Positions 1 through 9,669 of a DNA stretch of 55,736 nucleotides are shown here, piece after piece. Within the stretch, counting starts at the first letter, position 1. The number at the start of each line of letters is the position of its first letter. This stretch comes from Devosia sp. Root413D1 (GTDB lineage Bacteria; Pseudomonadota; Alphaproteobacteria; Rhizobiales; Devosiaceae): contig NZ_LMEA01000014.1 of the NCBI RefSeq assembly GCF_001425235.1, positions 177,195 through 232,930 on the forward strand. The letters are read 5' to 3'. The notes under the pieces are model-generated. The model ran no database searches. It was not told where the DNA came from and was given only the letters and a program-made list of their open reading frames with translations. The position numbers and the translations under genes are program-made.

Positions 1-47
1 CCACCGCCTTCGGCGGTCCCCCTCCCCCGCCACGCGGGGGAGGATCA
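1..47. repeat. Palindromic repeat, family A (half copy)
   Basis: GC-rich palindromic element made of complementary C-rich and G-rich arms around a short loop, followed by a second small hairpin arm. The same element recurs at 5911-6040, 11243-11400 and, in opposite orientation, at 55541-55594. It lies just upstream of the first ABC permease gene, so it separates that gene from whatever precedes it, probably the missing substrate-binding protein gene. Function unknown; REP-like dispersed repeat. Confidence 0.7.
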
Positions 48-113
48 AGGAGAGGCCGGTGAACGGAACTGACCAATGACTGCTATTTGCCCTGACTCCA
101 GAGGAACGCTCGC

Positions 114-998
114 GTGATACGTCCTGCAACGGCTCGCCGCAGCCTGTTGATCTTCGTGCTGCCGGCCCTCGCCATCTACCTGGGCTTTGCGGTGCTGCCG
201 CTGCTCATCTCGATCTTCATGAGCCTGTTCGATACCGGCAAGTCGGGGACCGGTTTCATTGGCCTGGGCAACTACATTTACCTGTTCACCCAGCCGGTGG
301 TCAGCGCCCGGTTCTGGAATGCGCTGTTCAACAATTTCAAGTATTTCGCCATTCATGTTGCCGTAGAGATTCCGATCGGGCTGCTGCTTGCGGCGCTCTT
401 GACCGGCGGCACGCTGAGCCGCAGCGAGGGCATTTACCGCACGCTGCTGTTCATCCCGGCGACGCTGTCGGTGGTGATTGTCGGCTTCATCTGGCGGCTG
501 ATCATCAACCCGCTCTGGGGCCTCGTCGGCTTCCCGCTGCTCGGCAACCAGCTGACGGCGCTGCCCACCATCTCGCTGATGGGGGTCTGGCAATATGTCG
601 GCATCCCGATGGTGTTCCTCTATTCGGCGCTGATCGCGGTGCCCAATGACGTGATCGAGGCGGCGCGGATCGATGGCGCCAGCCCCTGGCGGATCTTCTG
701 GGGCATCAAGTTCCCGCTCATCCTGCCGCAGTTCGGGCTGATCGTGATCCTCACCTTCATCTGGACCTTTAACGGCTTCGACCTGGTGTTCGCGCTCAAC
801 GGCTCGGCGCCCGGCCCGAACTATTCGACCGATATCCTCGGCACGTTCTTTTACCGCACCTTTTTCGGCTCGAGCGGCCAGGTGGCCGACCTCGATCTCG
901 GCGCTACCGTCGCCACCGTGATCTTCACCCTGATGCTCTGCGTCACCACCGCCTATTTCTGGCTGGTGCAACGCCGGCTCAAAGCCCATTCGGCTTAG
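114..998 (+). CDS. Sugar ABC transporter permease (MalF/UgpA type)
   Basis: Inner-membrane permease of a CUT1-type carbohydrate ABC importer, 294 residues. The first membrane segment is at about residues 10-32, with five more downstream. The cytoplasmic EAA loop that contacts the ATPase is near residues 180-200 (EAARIDGASPWRIFWG). The GTG start at 114 is chosen because GAGGAA lies a few bases upstream and the first membrane segment follows at once. The partner permease begins 10 bases downstream. Neither a binding protein nor an ATPase gene is visible here; the former probably lies upstream of the window. Substrate cannot be read from sequence, but the downstream amine oxidase and aldehyde dehydrogenase suggest an amine or amino-sugar compound (inference). 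Confidence 0.9.
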   Translation: MIRPATARRSLLIFVLPALAIYLGFAVLPLLISIFMSLFDTGKSGTGFIGLGNYIYLFTQPVVSARFWNALFNNFKYFAIHVAVEIPIGLLLAALLTGGTLSRSEGIYRTLLFIPATLSVVIVGFIWRLIINPLWGLVGFPLLGNQLTALPTISLMGVWQYVGIPMVFLYSALIAVPNDVIEAARIDGASPWRIFWGIKFPLILPQFGLIVILTFIWTFNGFDLVFALNGSAPGPNYSTDILGTFFYRTFFGSSGQVADLDLGATVATVIFTLMLCVTTAYFWLVQRRLKAHSA

Positions 999-1007
999 GA
1001 GGCGGCG

Positions 1008-1886
1008 ATGACAACCGTGACCACCGAACTCGCCCACGAAAGCCGCCTCACCAGGGAACGCCGGCGCTGGAATGTCGAGCGCATCGCGGTGCACGCCGTG
1101 CTCGTGGCCTTCGTGGCGCTGGCGCTCGGGCCGATCCTCATCGTCATCCTCAATTCGCTGAAGACCACGCCGGCGATCTTCGGCGGGCCGTTCGCGCTGC
1201 CCACCGCCGAGACGTTCAGCCTTGCCGGCTACGAGCGGGTGCTGACCCGCGGCAATTTCCTCCTCAACTACCGCAACAGCCTGATCGTCACGCTGGTCTC
1301 GGTGGTGCTCACCGTCGGGCTTTCGACCCTCGCGGCGTTCGCGCTGGTCGAGTACCGGGTGCGCTTCGTGCCGCTGCTCGCCGGGCTGTTCATCGTCGGC
1401 GTCATGCTGCCGATCAGGCTCGGCACCATCCCGCTGATCCAGATCATGATCGGGCTGAGGCTGATGGATACGCTGTGGGCGCTGATCCTCGTCTACACGG
1501 CGATGAGCATCCCGCTCGGCGTCACGCTGATGATGACCTATTTCCGCACCGTGCCGGGCGAGCTCAAGGAAGCGGCGCGGGTCGATGGGGCCAGCGAGTT
1601 CCGCACCTTCTCGATCATCCTGCCGCTGGTGCGGCCGGGGCTCGCGGCGGTCGCCACCGTCACCATGCTGCCGATCTGGAACGACCTGTGGTTCCCGCTG
1701 ATCCTCGCGCCCGGCAAGGCCAACCAGACGGTGACGCTGGGGGTACAGCAATTCGTCGGCCAGTTCCTCAACGACTATCCGGCGCTGCTCGCGGCGCTGA
1801 CTTTGGGGGCGCTGCCGCTGGTCGTGCTCTTCACCATCTTTTCCCGCCAGTTCATCCGCGGGCTCAGCGCCGGCTACGGCAAATGA
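1008..1886 (+). CDS. Sugar ABC transporter permease (MalG/UgpE type)
   Basis: Second permease of the same CUT1-type importer, 292 residues with about six membrane segments. The EAA loop is at about residues 187-207 (EAARVDGASEFRTFSIILP) and the protein has the usual MalG-like length. A strong ribosome site (GGAGGCGGCG) immediately precedes the ATG. The N-terminal 25 residues are charged and cytoplasmic, as is common in this subunit. It forms a heterodimer with the preceding gene product and should share an ATPase encoded elsewhere. The next gene starts 36 bases downstream. Confidence 0.9.
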   Translation: MTTVTTELAHESRLTRERRRWNVERIAVHAVLVAFVALALGPILIVILNSLKTTPAIFGGPFALPTAETFSLAGYERVLTRGNFLLNYRNSLIVTLVSVVLTVGLSTLAAFALVEYRVRFVPLLAGLFIVGVMLPIRLGTIPLIQIMIGLRLMDTLWALILVYTAMSIPLGVTLMMTYFRTVPGELKEAARVDGASEFRTFSIILPLVRPGLAAVATVTMLPIWNDLWFPLILAPGKANQTVTLGVQQFVGQFLNDYPALLAALTLGALPLVVLFTIFSRQFIRGLSAGYGK

Positions 1887-1921
1887 GCCCGCATCCCTAG
1901 TTTCGAGACGAGGCGATTGTC

Positions 1922-3913
1922 ATGACGCAAGTTCACGAAGGCCACCATCACGCCCACGCGGCCCATGCCGTTTCCCACGGGGTCGCGGCGCTGCCGCCGC
2001 CGCGTTACCTGCGGGCGCTGGCGCCGCTCAGTGCCGCCGAGATCAATGCCGCGGTGGCGGTGATCAAGGCCGATGCCGAGCTCGGGCCCGGCGCGCTCTA
2101 TGGCAATCTCGACCTGCGCGAGCCGACGCCGGATGAATGGCGCGCCCACCTTGCCGGCACGCAGTTGAAGCGCGAGGCGCGGCTCAACATCTCGCATAAG
2201 GATCGCCCCGGAGTGTGGATGGTGATCGTCTCGCTCGAGACCAATACGATCGTATCGCGCCGGCATTTCCCCACCGCCAAATCCGCCTTCCAGGTCGAGC
2301 AGCTGCTCGATGTCGAGCGGGTGGTGAAGGCCGATCCGCGCTTCATCGAGGCCTGCCGCAAACGTGGCATTACCGACATGACCGGAGTCTGCGTCGACAG
2401 CTGGTCAGGCGGCAATTTCGGCGACGCGGGCGAGGAGGGCCACATGGTCTCCTATGCCCATTGCTGGCTGCGGCTTTACGCCAACGAGAATTTCTACGCC
2501 CACCCGATCGACGGGCTGAACGTCGCCGTCGACGTCAAGACCGGCGAGGTGCTGCGTATCGACGATCATGGCGGCCCGCCGATCCCGATGACCGATACTC
2601 CCTATGACCCCGAGTTCATGCCGCCGGCACGGGCGCCGCTGAAGCCGTTGAATGTTATCCAGCCCGAAGGCACCAGCTTCACCCTCGATGGCCACGCCAT
2701 CGCCTGGGACAAGTGGACGCTCGGCATTGGTTTCTCGCCGCGCGACGGCATCATCCTGCACGATATCCGCTATGCCGGTCGCCCGGTGGTGCGCCGTGCG
2801 GCGCTCGGCGAACTGGTGGTGCCCTATGGCTCGCCGGAGCGCGGTCACTATCGCAAGAACATCTTCGATATCGGCGAATACGGTTTCGGCAAGTTCAACC
2901 ACTCGTTGAAGCTCGGCTGCGATTGCCTTGGCGCCATTCACTATCTCGATAGCCACTATTGTGGGCTCGATGGCGGGCTGATCACCATCGAGAAGGGCAT
3001 CTGCATCCATGAGGAAGATACCGGAATCCTCTGGAAGCACTGGGATTTCCGCGCCGATCGCACCGAACTGCGTCGTGGCCGGCGGCTGGTGATCTCCTGC
3101 GTCAACACCGTCGGCAATTACGAGTACGCGCAATACTGGTATCTCGACCAGGCCGGCGAGATCAGCTTCGAGGTGAAGGCCACCGGCATCGTCAACACCA
3201 TGGCGTGCGAGCCGGGTCGCCCCAGCAAATATGTGAGCGAGATCGCGCCGGGGCTGACCGCGCCAATTCATCAGCACATCTTCTGCGCCCGGCTCGATAT
3301 GGCACTGGATGGGGGCGGCAACAGCCTCGTCGAGGTCAACAGCTTTGCCGAGCCGGTGGGGCCGAACAATCCGCATGGCAATGGCTTCTTTGCCACCGAG
3401 ACGGTGCTCAAAACCGAGCTCGAAGCCGGCCGCCGCGCCAGTGCCGAGACGCACCGCACCTGGAAGGTGATCAACCCCAATAAGCTGAACGCCGTGGGCA
3501 AGCCGGTCGGCTACCGGCTGCACGCCAAGGATTGCGTCACGCCGTTCCTCGCCGAGAACGGGCCATCGGGCACGCGCTCCAACTTCGTGCGCAACCATGT
3601 GTGGGTGACACCCTTCCACCCGGACGAGCGCTACCCGGCGGGCGAGTATGTCTGCAATTCCGACGGCTCGGATGGGCTGGCCGAGATCGTCAAGCAGAAC
3701 CGGCCGGTGGAGAATACCGATATCGTGGTCTGGCACTGCTTCGGGCTGCATCACGTGGTGCGGCCGGAGGATTTCCCGGTGCAGCCCACCATGTCGGCGG
3801 GCTTTGCGCTGATGCCGTCGGGGTTCTTCAACCTCAACCCCTCCAACGACCTGCCGCGTGAAACCAATACGGCGAGCGTATTGGCCGATGGCAGCATCGC
3901 CTGCCACTGCTGA
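1922..3913 (+). CDS. Copper-containing primary-amine oxidase
   Basis: Oxidises primary amines to aldehydes with release of ammonia and hydrogen peroxide, using copper and a self-made topaquinone. The protein has 663 residues, typical of bacterial copper amine oxidases. The topaquinone precursor is Tyr400 in NYEY. Copper ligands fit His450 and His452 (HQH) and a third His at 610/611 (HHVVRPEDFP). The catalytic base fits Asp316 in FDIGEYGFG. There is no signal peptide, so a cytoplasmic location is likely. Unusual: seven histidines among the first 19 residues, which could bind copper (inference). It overlaps the next gene by one base (TGATG). Product aldehydes could feed the aldehyde dehydrogenase at 4513. 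Substrate (tyramine, phenylethylamine, agmatine or other) is not resolved. Confidence 0.93.
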   Translation: MTQVHEGHHHAHAAHAVSHGVAALPPPRYLRALAPLSAAEINAAVAVIKADAELGPGALYGNLDLREPTPDEWRAHLAGTQLKREARLNISHKDRPGVWMVIVSLETNTIVSRRHFPTAKSAFQVEQLLDVERVVKADPRFIEACRKRGITDMTGVCVDSWSGGNFGDAGEEGHMVSYAHCWLRLYANENFYAHPIDGLNVAVDVKTGEVLRIDDHGGPPIPMTDTPYDPEFMPPARAPLKPLNVIQPEGTSFTLDGHAIAWDKWTLGIGFSPRDGIILHDIRYAGRPVVRRAALGELVVPYGSPERGHYRKNIFDIGEYGFGKFNHSLKLGCDCLGAIHYLDSHYCGLDGGLITIEKGICIHEEDTGILWKHWDFRADRTELRRGRRLVISCVNTVGNYEYAQYWYLDQAGEISFEVKATGIVNTMACEPGRPSKYVSEIAPGLTAPIHQHIFCARLDMALDGGGNSLVEVNSFAEPVGPNNPHGNGFFATETVLKTELEAGRRASAETHRTWKVINPNKLNAVGKPVGYRLHAKDCVTPFLAENGPSGTRSNFVRNHVWVTPFHPDERYPAGEYVCNSDGSDGLAEIVKQNRPVENTDIVVWHCFGLHHVVRPEDFPVQPTMSAGFALMPSGFFNLNPSNDLPRETNTASVLADGSIACHC

Positions 3914-4476
3914 TGTCTGGCCCGGCTCCATGGCCCGCCTTCGCCGCCATCGCGGCGGCGACGGCTTTGGGTTGGGCCGGGCTCATGGCCCTCAGCGCCG
4001 GCGGGATCGAGGCGATCTGCGGCGGCAGCGGCCTGCCGCTGCTGGTGGGGGCGGCGCTGATGTGGGGGCTGATGGCCGCGACCATGATGCTGCCCTGCGC
4101 CATCCACGACATCGCCGCGGCCGCCCGCCAGGGCTGGCGCGCCGCCGCGAGGCTGACCCTCGTCTGCATCGCGCCGCCGACGCTGCTCGCCATCGGCCTC
4201 GGCATGGCGCTGACGCCGGTGGCGCTCGGCGCCCCGATATTGCTGGCGATCGCCGGCAGCGCGCTGGTTGCCGAAGCCGCTCTGCCGGCTGGTCCCATGC
4301 GGCTGGGTGCCGGCGCCGCGATGGTGGCCTTGCAACTGATCGGAGGCATGGAGCTCGGCTGGATGGCGCTGTGCGCCGTCTGGATGCTGGCGCTGGCTTT
4401 GGCGCCGGCGCGGCGGCTCACCACCGCTGCGGCGGGCACGGCGCTGCTCGGCCTCGCCATGTTCTGGAATTTGTGA
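3913..4476 (+). CDS. Small integral membrane protein, DUF2182-like
   Basis: Hydrophobic protein of 187 residues with five or six predicted membrane segments. The segment MWGLMAATMMLPCAI resembles the conserved helix of the DUF2182 family of predicted metal-binding membrane proteins, but the protein is shorter than usual and diverged. Its ATG shares one base with the stop of the amine oxidase gene, so translation is probably coupled. A role in metal supply or membrane placement of the amine oxidase is possible but is inference only. An ordinary membrane protein of unknown function remains possible. Confidence 0.7.
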   Translation: MSGPAPWPAFAAIAAATALGWAGLMALSAGGIEAICGGSGLPLLVGAALMWGLMAATMMLPCAIHDIAAAARQGWRAAARLTLVCIAPPTLLAIGLGMALTPVALGAPILLAIAGSALVAEAALPAGPMRLGAGAAMVALQLIGGMELGWMALCAVWMLALALAPARRLTTAAAGTALLGLAMFWNL

Positions 4477-4512
4477 CGCCGCATTGGTGGGCGCCGAAAT
4501 GAGGAGGAATAT

Positions 4513-5883
4513 ATGCCGCTCAAGTCGATCAACCCGGCCACCGGCCAACTGATTGCCGAGTATCCCGCCGATACGGCTCAGCAGATCGAGCAGAAGCTCG
4601 CCGCGGCCTGGGAGGGCTGGCAGGCCTGGAGCCGCACGCCGTTGGCCACGCGCAGCGCGCTGCTGCTGCGGCTCGGCGACCTGCTCGAGCAGCGGGCCGA
4701 CGACTACGCCAGGCTGATTACTTCTGAGATGGGCAAGCCCATCGGCGAGGCGAAGGCCGAGGTGCTGAAAGCGGCATCCGGGGCCCGGCATTTCGCCGCC
4801 GAGGGCCCGGCCTATCTCGCCGACCAGCCGATCGCGGGCACGCCATCGCTGGTGCGCTACCAGCCGCTCGGCCCGATCTTCGGCATCATGCCGTGGAACC
4901 TGCCGTTCTGGCAGGTGCTGCGCTTCTTCATCCCGACGGCGCTGGCCGGCAATGTGGTGCTGGTGAAGCACGGCGAGACAGTGCAGGGGGCGGCCCGCGC
5001 CATCGAGCAACTGGTGCGCGATGCCGGCGGTCCGGCCGGGCTCTACACCAACCTTGCCATCCCCAATGAGACGATTGCCGACGAGGCCCGGAAGATCGTG
5101 CTCGACGACCGGATTCGCGCCGTGACCCTCACCGGCTCGACCGGCGCCGGTCGCGCCGTGGCGGCTGCTGCCGGCTCGGTGGGAAAGAAAGTGGTGCTCG
5201 AACTCGGCGGCTCGGACGCCTTCATCGTCTTTGCCGATGCCGACCTCGACAAGGCGGTGCAGCTGGGCGTGGTGTCGCGCTACTCAAACAATGCCCAGAG
5301 CTGCATCGCCGCGAAGCGCTTCCTGGTCGAGCGCAGCGTGTTCGACGCCTATGTCTCGCGCTACGCCACAGCCGCAAGCGCGCTGGCGATCGGCGACCCG
5401 ATGGATGCGGCCACCAAGCTCGGGCCGATGGCGCGCGCCGACCTGGTCGATACCACCGAGCGGCAGGTGCGAGACGCGGTGGCGGCCGGGGGCAGGGTGG
5501 TGGCCGGCGGCAAGCGCCTGAACGGGCCGGGCAATTATTACGAGCCGACCGTGATCGTCGGCGCCGACCCGGATGCACCGATCATCCAGGAAGAGTTTTT
5601 CGGGCCGGTGGCGCTGCTGTTTCCGTTCGACAGCGAGGACGAGGCGGTGAGCCTTGCCAATGCCACCGAATATGGGCTGGGCGGCGCGGTATGGACCAGT
5701 GATGCCGTGCGGGCGCAACGGGTTGCCGACCGGCTGGAAGCCGGCGCGGTGTTCATCAACGATTTCGTCCGCTCCGACCCACGCGCGCCGTTCGGCGGGG
5801 TGAAGGGTTCCGGGTTTGGGCGGGAGCTCGGACCGCTCGGGGCGCGGGAGCTGACCAATGCGAAGCTGGTGTGGGGGAGTTAG
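4513..5883 (+). CDS. NAD(P)-dependent aldehyde dehydrogenase (succinate-semialdehyde dehydrogenase type)
   Basis: Oxidises an aldehyde to the acid. It has 456 residues, the length of the short succinate-semialdehyde dehydrogenase subgroup. Catalytic Cys264 lies in QSCIAAKRF, the general base fits Glu230 in LELGGSDAFIV, and the oxyanion Asn129 is in MPWNLPFWQ. The C-terminal PFGGVKGSGFGRELG segment is typical of this subgroup. A strong ribosome site (GAGGAGGAAT) precedes the ATG. Last gene of the forward run, placed to consume aldehydes from the amine oxidase. The exact substrate is uncertain; family similarity favours succinate semialdehyde or a related omega-aldehyde. Confidence 0.9.
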   Translation: MPLKSINPATGQLIAEYPADTAQQIEQKLAAAWEGWQAWSRTPLATRSALLLRLGDLLEQRADDYARLITSEMGKPIGEAKAEVLKAASGARHFAAEGPAYLADQPIAGTPSLVRYQPLGPIFGIMPWNLPFWQVLRFFIPTALAGNVVLVKHGETVQGAARAIEQLVRDAGGPAGLYTNLAIPNETIADEARKIVLDDRIRAVTLTGSTGAGRAVAAAAGSVGKKVVLELGGSDAFIVFADADLDKAVQLGVVSRYSNNAQSCIAAKRFLVERSVFDAYVSRYATAASALAIGDPMDAATKLGPMARADLVDTTERQVRDAVAAGGRVVAGGKRLNGPGNYYEPTVIVGADPDAPIIQEEFFGPVALLFPFDSEDEAVSLANATEYGLGGAVWTSDAVRAQRVADRLEAGAVFINDFVRSDPRAPFGGVKGSGFGRELGPLGARELTNAKLVWGS

Positions 5884-5910
5884 GGGCTGCGCTGAGGTGG
5901 GCAGTCGGTA

Positions 5911-6040
5911 TCCTCCCCCGCGAGGCGGGGGAGGGGGACCAGCGAAGCTGGTGGAGGGGGCGGGCAAACCAACTGGCGACTCTTGCTCCCCCCTCCACCA
6001 TCCTTCGGATGGTCCCCCTCCCCCGCCCCGCGGGGGAGGA
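5911..6040. repeat. Long imperfect palindrome, family A
   Basis: About 130 bases forming a large imperfect hairpin. Each arm carries a smaller palindrome (C-rich run, short loop, G-rich run, then a GGTGG or CCACC hairpin). It fills most of the gap between the aldehyde dehydrogenase and histidine kinase genes, so it may end transcription of the upstream operon. Related copies are at 1-47, 11243-11400 and 55541-55594. It can be read through as a proline- and glycine-rich open frame, which is not a protein. Confidence 0.8.
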
Positions 6041-6147
6041 CCAGCCGCACCGCCGGCGGTCGGCTTCACCCGCAATTGACGGACTTTCACGGGCGCAGCA
6101 GAGTGGCGCGCCTGCCGGACGTGCTCCAGGGGGCAGTGGAGTTCAGG

Positions 6148-8958
6148 ATGACCGTCGCCGACGACTTGCCTCCGCGCACCAGCCCCATGCCACCCGCCGA
6201 TCGCCTCAGCGCCTTGCGGGCAGCGAGCGCCGAGCCGCTCGACCTCGACGGCCTCAGGCAACTGGCCGAGGGCAATGACGATGTCGCCGCCCTGGCGCGG
6301 AGCTTCATCCACGCCACGCAGGAGATCGACCAGCGCAGCAAGGAACTCGCCATCTTCAACAGCGTCGGCGAGGCGATGGGCAAGGCGCTGAACGTCAAGA
6401 CGGTGACCCGCATCGTCGGGGACAAGGTGCGGGAGATCTTCTCGGTCGAGGTGGTGGAGATCCTGCTCAAGGACAGCGCGGCGATGATCGTCGTGCCCTA
6501 CGCCTTTTATGGCGTCTATCATGAGCCCGAGCCCTTCGCGATGGGCGAGGGGCTGACCTCCAAGGTGATCCTTTCAGGCCAGCCGCTGCTGCTCCGCTCG
6601 AGCGAGGAACAGGTGGCGCTGGGGGCACTGATCCCCACCGAGGACGACCGCACCGAGGCCTATCTGGGCGTGCCGATCATTGCCGGCGACGAGGTGCTGG
6701 GCGTGGTGAGCGTCCAGGCCTATGAGCAGAATGCCTTCAACGAGACCCATGTGCGGCTGCTGCAGGGGCTCTCGGCCAGCATGGGCGTCGCCATCGCCAA
6801 TGCCCGCCTGTTCGACGAGACGCAGCGCCTGCTCAAGCAGGCCGAACAGCGCGCCGCCGAGCTTGGCGCCATCAGCAAGGTCAGCGAGGCGCTGATTGCC
6901 GAGGCCGACTTCGACAGCACCATCCAGCTGATCGGCAACCAGATGCGCGACATCTTCGAGGCCGATATCGTCTATGTGGCGCTGCTCGACCCCGAGACCG
7001 GGCTGATCGACTTCCCGTATCAGTTTGGCGATGAGTTCCCGACGCTGAAGTTGGGCGAAGGGCTGACCAGCAAGATCATCGAAACCGGCGAGCCGCTGCT
7101 GATCAACCAGGATCTCGACGAGCGCAGCGCCCAGATCGGCGCCACCCGCGTGGGAAAGAACGCCGCGTCCTATCTCGGCGTGCCGATCAAGACCGTGCAG
7201 GGCACCATGGGCGTCATCAGCGTGCAGAGCACGACACGCGAGGGGATGTTCGACGACAATTCGGTGCGGCTGCTCTCGACCATGGCGGCCAATGCCGGCG
7301 CGGCTTTGCACAATGCCCAGCTCTATACCGAGACGCTGCAGCTTTCGCTGTCGCAGCAGCAGGCCAAGGAAGCGGCGGAGGCGGCCAACGAGGCGAAGAG
7401 CACGTTCCTCGCCACCATGAGCCACGAAATCCGCACGCCGATGAACGGCATTATCGGCATGATGAACCTGCTGCTCGCCACCAAGCTCAATGCCGAGCAG
7501 CGCGATCTCGGCCAGACCGTCAATGACAGCGCCGAGGCGCTGCTCACTATCATCAACGACATCCTCGATTTCTCCAAGGTCGAGGCGGGCAAGCTCGATC
7601 TCGAGCAGCGCCCGTTCGTCTTGCGCGATTGCCTCGAGAGCGCCATCGACCTCGTCGCGCCGCGGGCGGCGGAAAAACGGCTCGACCTCGGCTATGTGAT
7701 CGAGCCGGGGACGCCCGAGCTGGTGGTCGCCGACAATGACCGGCTGCGCCAGGTGCTGCTCAACTTCCTCAACAATGCGGTCAAGTTCACCGAGCGAGGC
7801 GAGATCGTCCTGTCGGTGATGCCGTTGCCCGAGGCGGAGAGTGCCGGCAGCGACCAGCTGGCGCTGCGCTTTGCCATCCGCGATACCGGCATCGGCATTC
7901 CGGCCGATCGCATGGATCGACTGTTCAAGTCGTTCAGTCAGGTGGATGCCTCGACCACCCGCCGCTATGGCGGCACCGGCCTCGGCCTCGCCATCAGCAA
8001 GCGACTGATCGAACTGATGGGCGGCGAAGTGTCGGTCGAGAGCGCCGAGGGCAAGGGCACGACCTTCAGCTTCACCCTCACCACGCCGGCCGCGTCAGCC
8101 AGCCGGCCGCAACTGCCGCCGGCGCGCGAACTGAGCGGCAAGCGGCTCTTGATCGTCGACGACAACCTGACCAACCAGCGGATCGTTACGCAGCTGGCGC
8201 AATCCTGGGGCATGGCGCCGAGCGCCAGCGCTTCGGCGGCCGAGGCCCTGGCGCTGCTTTCAGCCGGTGAGACGTTCGACGTCGTGGTGCTCGACATGGA
8301 CCTCGGTGGCACTGACGGCATTACCCTGGCCCGGCAGATCCGCGCCCTTGGGCCGCGAGGCGGCATGCCGCTGGTGCTGCTCAGCGCCATGGTGCCGCTG
8401 TCGGAGCGGCAGAAGCGAGAGATGGAGACGGTTGGGTTTGCCGTGGTGCTCAACCGGCCGATCAAGGCCTCGCCACTGCTCAATGCGTTCATGGCGATCT
8501 TCGCGGGCGCTGCCCTGCGCGTCGACCGGGCGGGCCAGAGCCAGGACGTGGCGGTGGCCGAGACAGCGCGCCAGTATCCGCTCAGCATCCTGCTCGTCGA
8601 CGACAACGCCACCAACCGCAAGCTGGCCTCCAAGGTGCTGGAACGGCTGGGCTATCGGGCCGATATGGCCTCGGACGGCCATTCGGCCATCGAGGCTTAC
8701 GGCCGCGGTGCGCATGACGTGGTGCTGATGGATATCGAGATGCCTGACATGGATGGCATCGACGCAACGCGGCTGATCCGCGCCTCGATCCCCGGCGCGG
8801 CACACCAGCCCTATGTCGTGGCGCTCACCGCCAACGCCATGTCCGGCGACCGCGAGCGCTACCTCGAGGCGGGGCTCGACGACTATGTCAGCAAGCCCCT
8901 GCATATCGAGGAACTGGTGGCATCGCTGCGACGCGCCTTTGCAGCGGCGCGGGGGTAG
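6148..8958 (+). CDS. Hybrid sensor histidine kinase (GAF-GAF-HisKA-HATPase-REC-REC)
   Basis: Soluble hybrid kinase of 936 residues with no membrane segment. Two GAF sensor domains (about 65-225 and 240-400) precede a HisKA domain with the phospho-acceptor His426 in SHEIRTPM. The ATPase domain (about 530-650) carries DTGIGIP and [10 protein letters not shown]. Two receiver domains follow: REC1 with Asp716 (VVLDMDLGG) and REC2 with Asp862 ([11 protein letters not shown]). REC1 lacks the usual lysine near its end (LNRPIK instead of a KP motif), so it may be inactive. The ATG at 6148 is preferred because the upstream open frame only reads through the family A repeat. The Hpt protein and receiver-transporter fusion downstream are the likely phosphorelay partners. 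Confidence 0.92.
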   Translation: MTVADDLPPRTSPMPPADRLSALRAASAEPLDLDGLRQLAEGNDDVAALARSFIHATQEIDQRSKELAIFNSVGEAMGKALNVKTVTRIVGDKVREIFSVEVVEILLKDSAAMIVVPYAFYGVYHEPEPFAMGEGLTSKVILSGQPLLLRSSEEQVALGALIPTEDDRTEAYLGVPIIAGDEVLGVVSVQAYEQNAFNETHVRLLQGLSASMGVAIANARLFDETQRLLKQAEQRAAELGAISKVSEALIAEADFDSTIQLIGNQMRDIFEADIVYVALLDPETGLIDFPYQFGDEFPTLKLGEGLTSKIIETGEPLLINQDLDERSAQIGATRVGKNAASYLGVPIKTVQGTMGVISVQSTTREGMFDDNSVRLLSTMAANAGAALHNAQLYTETLQLSLSQQQAKEAAEAANEAKSTFLATMSHEIRTPMNGIIGMMNLLLATKLNAEQRDLGQTVNDSAEALLTIINDILDFSKVEAGKLDLEQRPFVLRDCLESAIDLVAPRAAEKRLDLGYVIEPGTPELVVADNDRLRQVLLNFLNNAVKFTERGEIVLSVMPLPEAESAGSDQLALRFAIRDTGIGIPADRMDRLFKSFSQVDASTTRRYGGTGLGLAISKRLIELMGGEVSVESAEGKGTTFSFTLTTPAASASRPQLPPARELSGKRLLIVDDNLTNQRIVTQLAQSWGMAPSASASAAEALALLSAGETFDVVVLDMDLGGTDGITLARQIRALGPRGGMPLVLLSAMVPLSERQKREMETVGFAVVLNRPIKASPLLNAFMAIFAGAALRVDRAGQSQDVAVAETARQYPLSILLVDDNATNRKLASKVLERLGYRADMASDGHSAIEAYGRGAHDVVLMDIEMPDMDGIDATRLIRASIPGAAHQPYVVALTANAMSGDRERYLEAGLDDYVSKPLHIEELVASLRRAFAAARG

Positions 8959-9000
8959 GGCGGCGGGCCTTAGTGGGCACCGTTTGCTCCGCCCACTCGG

Positions 9001-9080
9001 TGTCATCCCTGCGAAAGCAGGGACCCAACTCTCCACTGGCGCGGGCTGAGGAATGGGTCCCAGCTTTCGCTGGGATGACA
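9001..9080. repeat. Palindromic repeat, family B (copy 1)
   Basis: An 80-base near-palindrome that begins TGTCATCC and ends GGATGACA. Each arm contains its own small hairpin around GCGAAAGC or GCTTTCGC, so it can fold as a cruciform or a long hairpin. The centre contains CTGGCGCGGGC. A second copy is at 54559-54638 inside the prophage region, with the two arms exchanged relative to the shared centre. REP-like intergenic element. Confidence 0.85.
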
Positions 9081-9233
9081 TCCGGTGCGTGGGTGAGGCC
9101 GTGAGCTCGTCTGGCGGATGGCCTGTGGTCACTGACGGCGGCTCTGGGAAGTGCATCGGCCCCAACAAATCAGCCAAGCCACAGCAAGTTGTGCGCTGGT
9201 CGCTATCTGCTGGACATCAGACCTCCGGTTCCA

Positions 9234-9262
9234 TTGACAAGCCATCGGCGTGCAATCCACAA
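9234..9262 (+). promoter_or_regulatory. Possible promoter for the Hpt/receiver-transporter pair
   Basis: A perfect TTGACA box at 9234-9239. About 17 bases later the sequence is A-rich (around 9255-9265) but has no good TATAAT match. If real, transcription would begin near 9270, which favours a start of the Hpt gene after 9270 rather than at the GTG at 9250. Tentative. Confidence 0.3.
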
Positions 9263-9318
9263 AAAGTGCGGGACGCCAGTTCAGTAATGTGATGGCGAAA
9301 TGTTGTAGTGAGGGCGTG

Positions 9319-9669
9319 GTGACGATCGACAGGCAGGCACTCGACAAGCTGCAGGAAATCGTCGGCGGCGATCCGGCTGATCTGGTCGAGTTGATCGACT
9401 CCTTCCTCGAAGAAGCCCCGCAACTCGTCGAAGCATTGGCCGCAGCGCAGGGCTCGGGTGATCTTCAGGGCGCACGCCGGGCGGCGCATTCGCTCAAATC
9501 GAACGCCCGGGACATGGGGGCAGGCGAGCTGGCCCAACTGTCAGCTGAGCTCGAGGCGCAATGCGCGGCCGGCGTCCTGCCCGGCGCGGCCGACGTCGAG
9601 GCGGTGCGCCGTGCTTTGGCCGAAGCAGCGAGCGAGCTGCGCGCTGCGTTCCCCGCGGTCGCACAATGA
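9319..9669 (+). CDS. Stand-alone Hpt (histidine phosphotransfer) protein
   Basis: About 116 residues consisting of a single Hpt domain, with phospho-acceptor His57 in AAHSLKSNARDMGA. It would relay phosphate from the hybrid kinase REC2 to the receiver of the next gene. GTG at 9319 is chosen because GAGGG precedes it at good spacing and the protein then begins directly with the domain (MTIDRQALDKL). Earlier in-frame starts at 9250 and 9292 exist without a ribosome site. The next gene's ATG overlaps this stop by four bases (ATGA), so the two products are made together. Confidence 0.85.
   Translation: MTIDRQALDKLQEIVGGDPADLVELIDSFLEEAPQLVEALAAAQGSGDLQGARRAAHSLKSNARDMGAGELAQLSAELEAQCAAGVLPGAADVEAVRRALAEAASELRAAFPAVAQ

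Larger units (their letters stand above)
8959..9318. other. Intergenic gap with family B repeat and possible promoter
   Basis: About 360 bases between the hybrid kinase and the Hpt gene. The left third is the family B palindrome. The remainder has no convincing coding frame and contains a TTGACA hexamer near its right end. The gap implies that the Hpt/receiver-transporter pair has its own transcription start rather than being simply read through from the kinase. Confidence 0.6.

Noticed and set aside
2405-3931. Long minus-strand frame opposite the amine oxidase gene
   Set aside because: GC-rich third positions create long antisense frames; its translation has no domain and is rich in Arg, His and Asp typical of shadows. 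The same holds for long antisense frames across 45-1751, 22084-24521 and 24581-25744.
5983-6147. N-terminal extension of the hybrid kinase frame
   Set aside because: The extra 55 residues are a translation of the family A palindrome; the ATG at 6148 starts sensible protein sequence.
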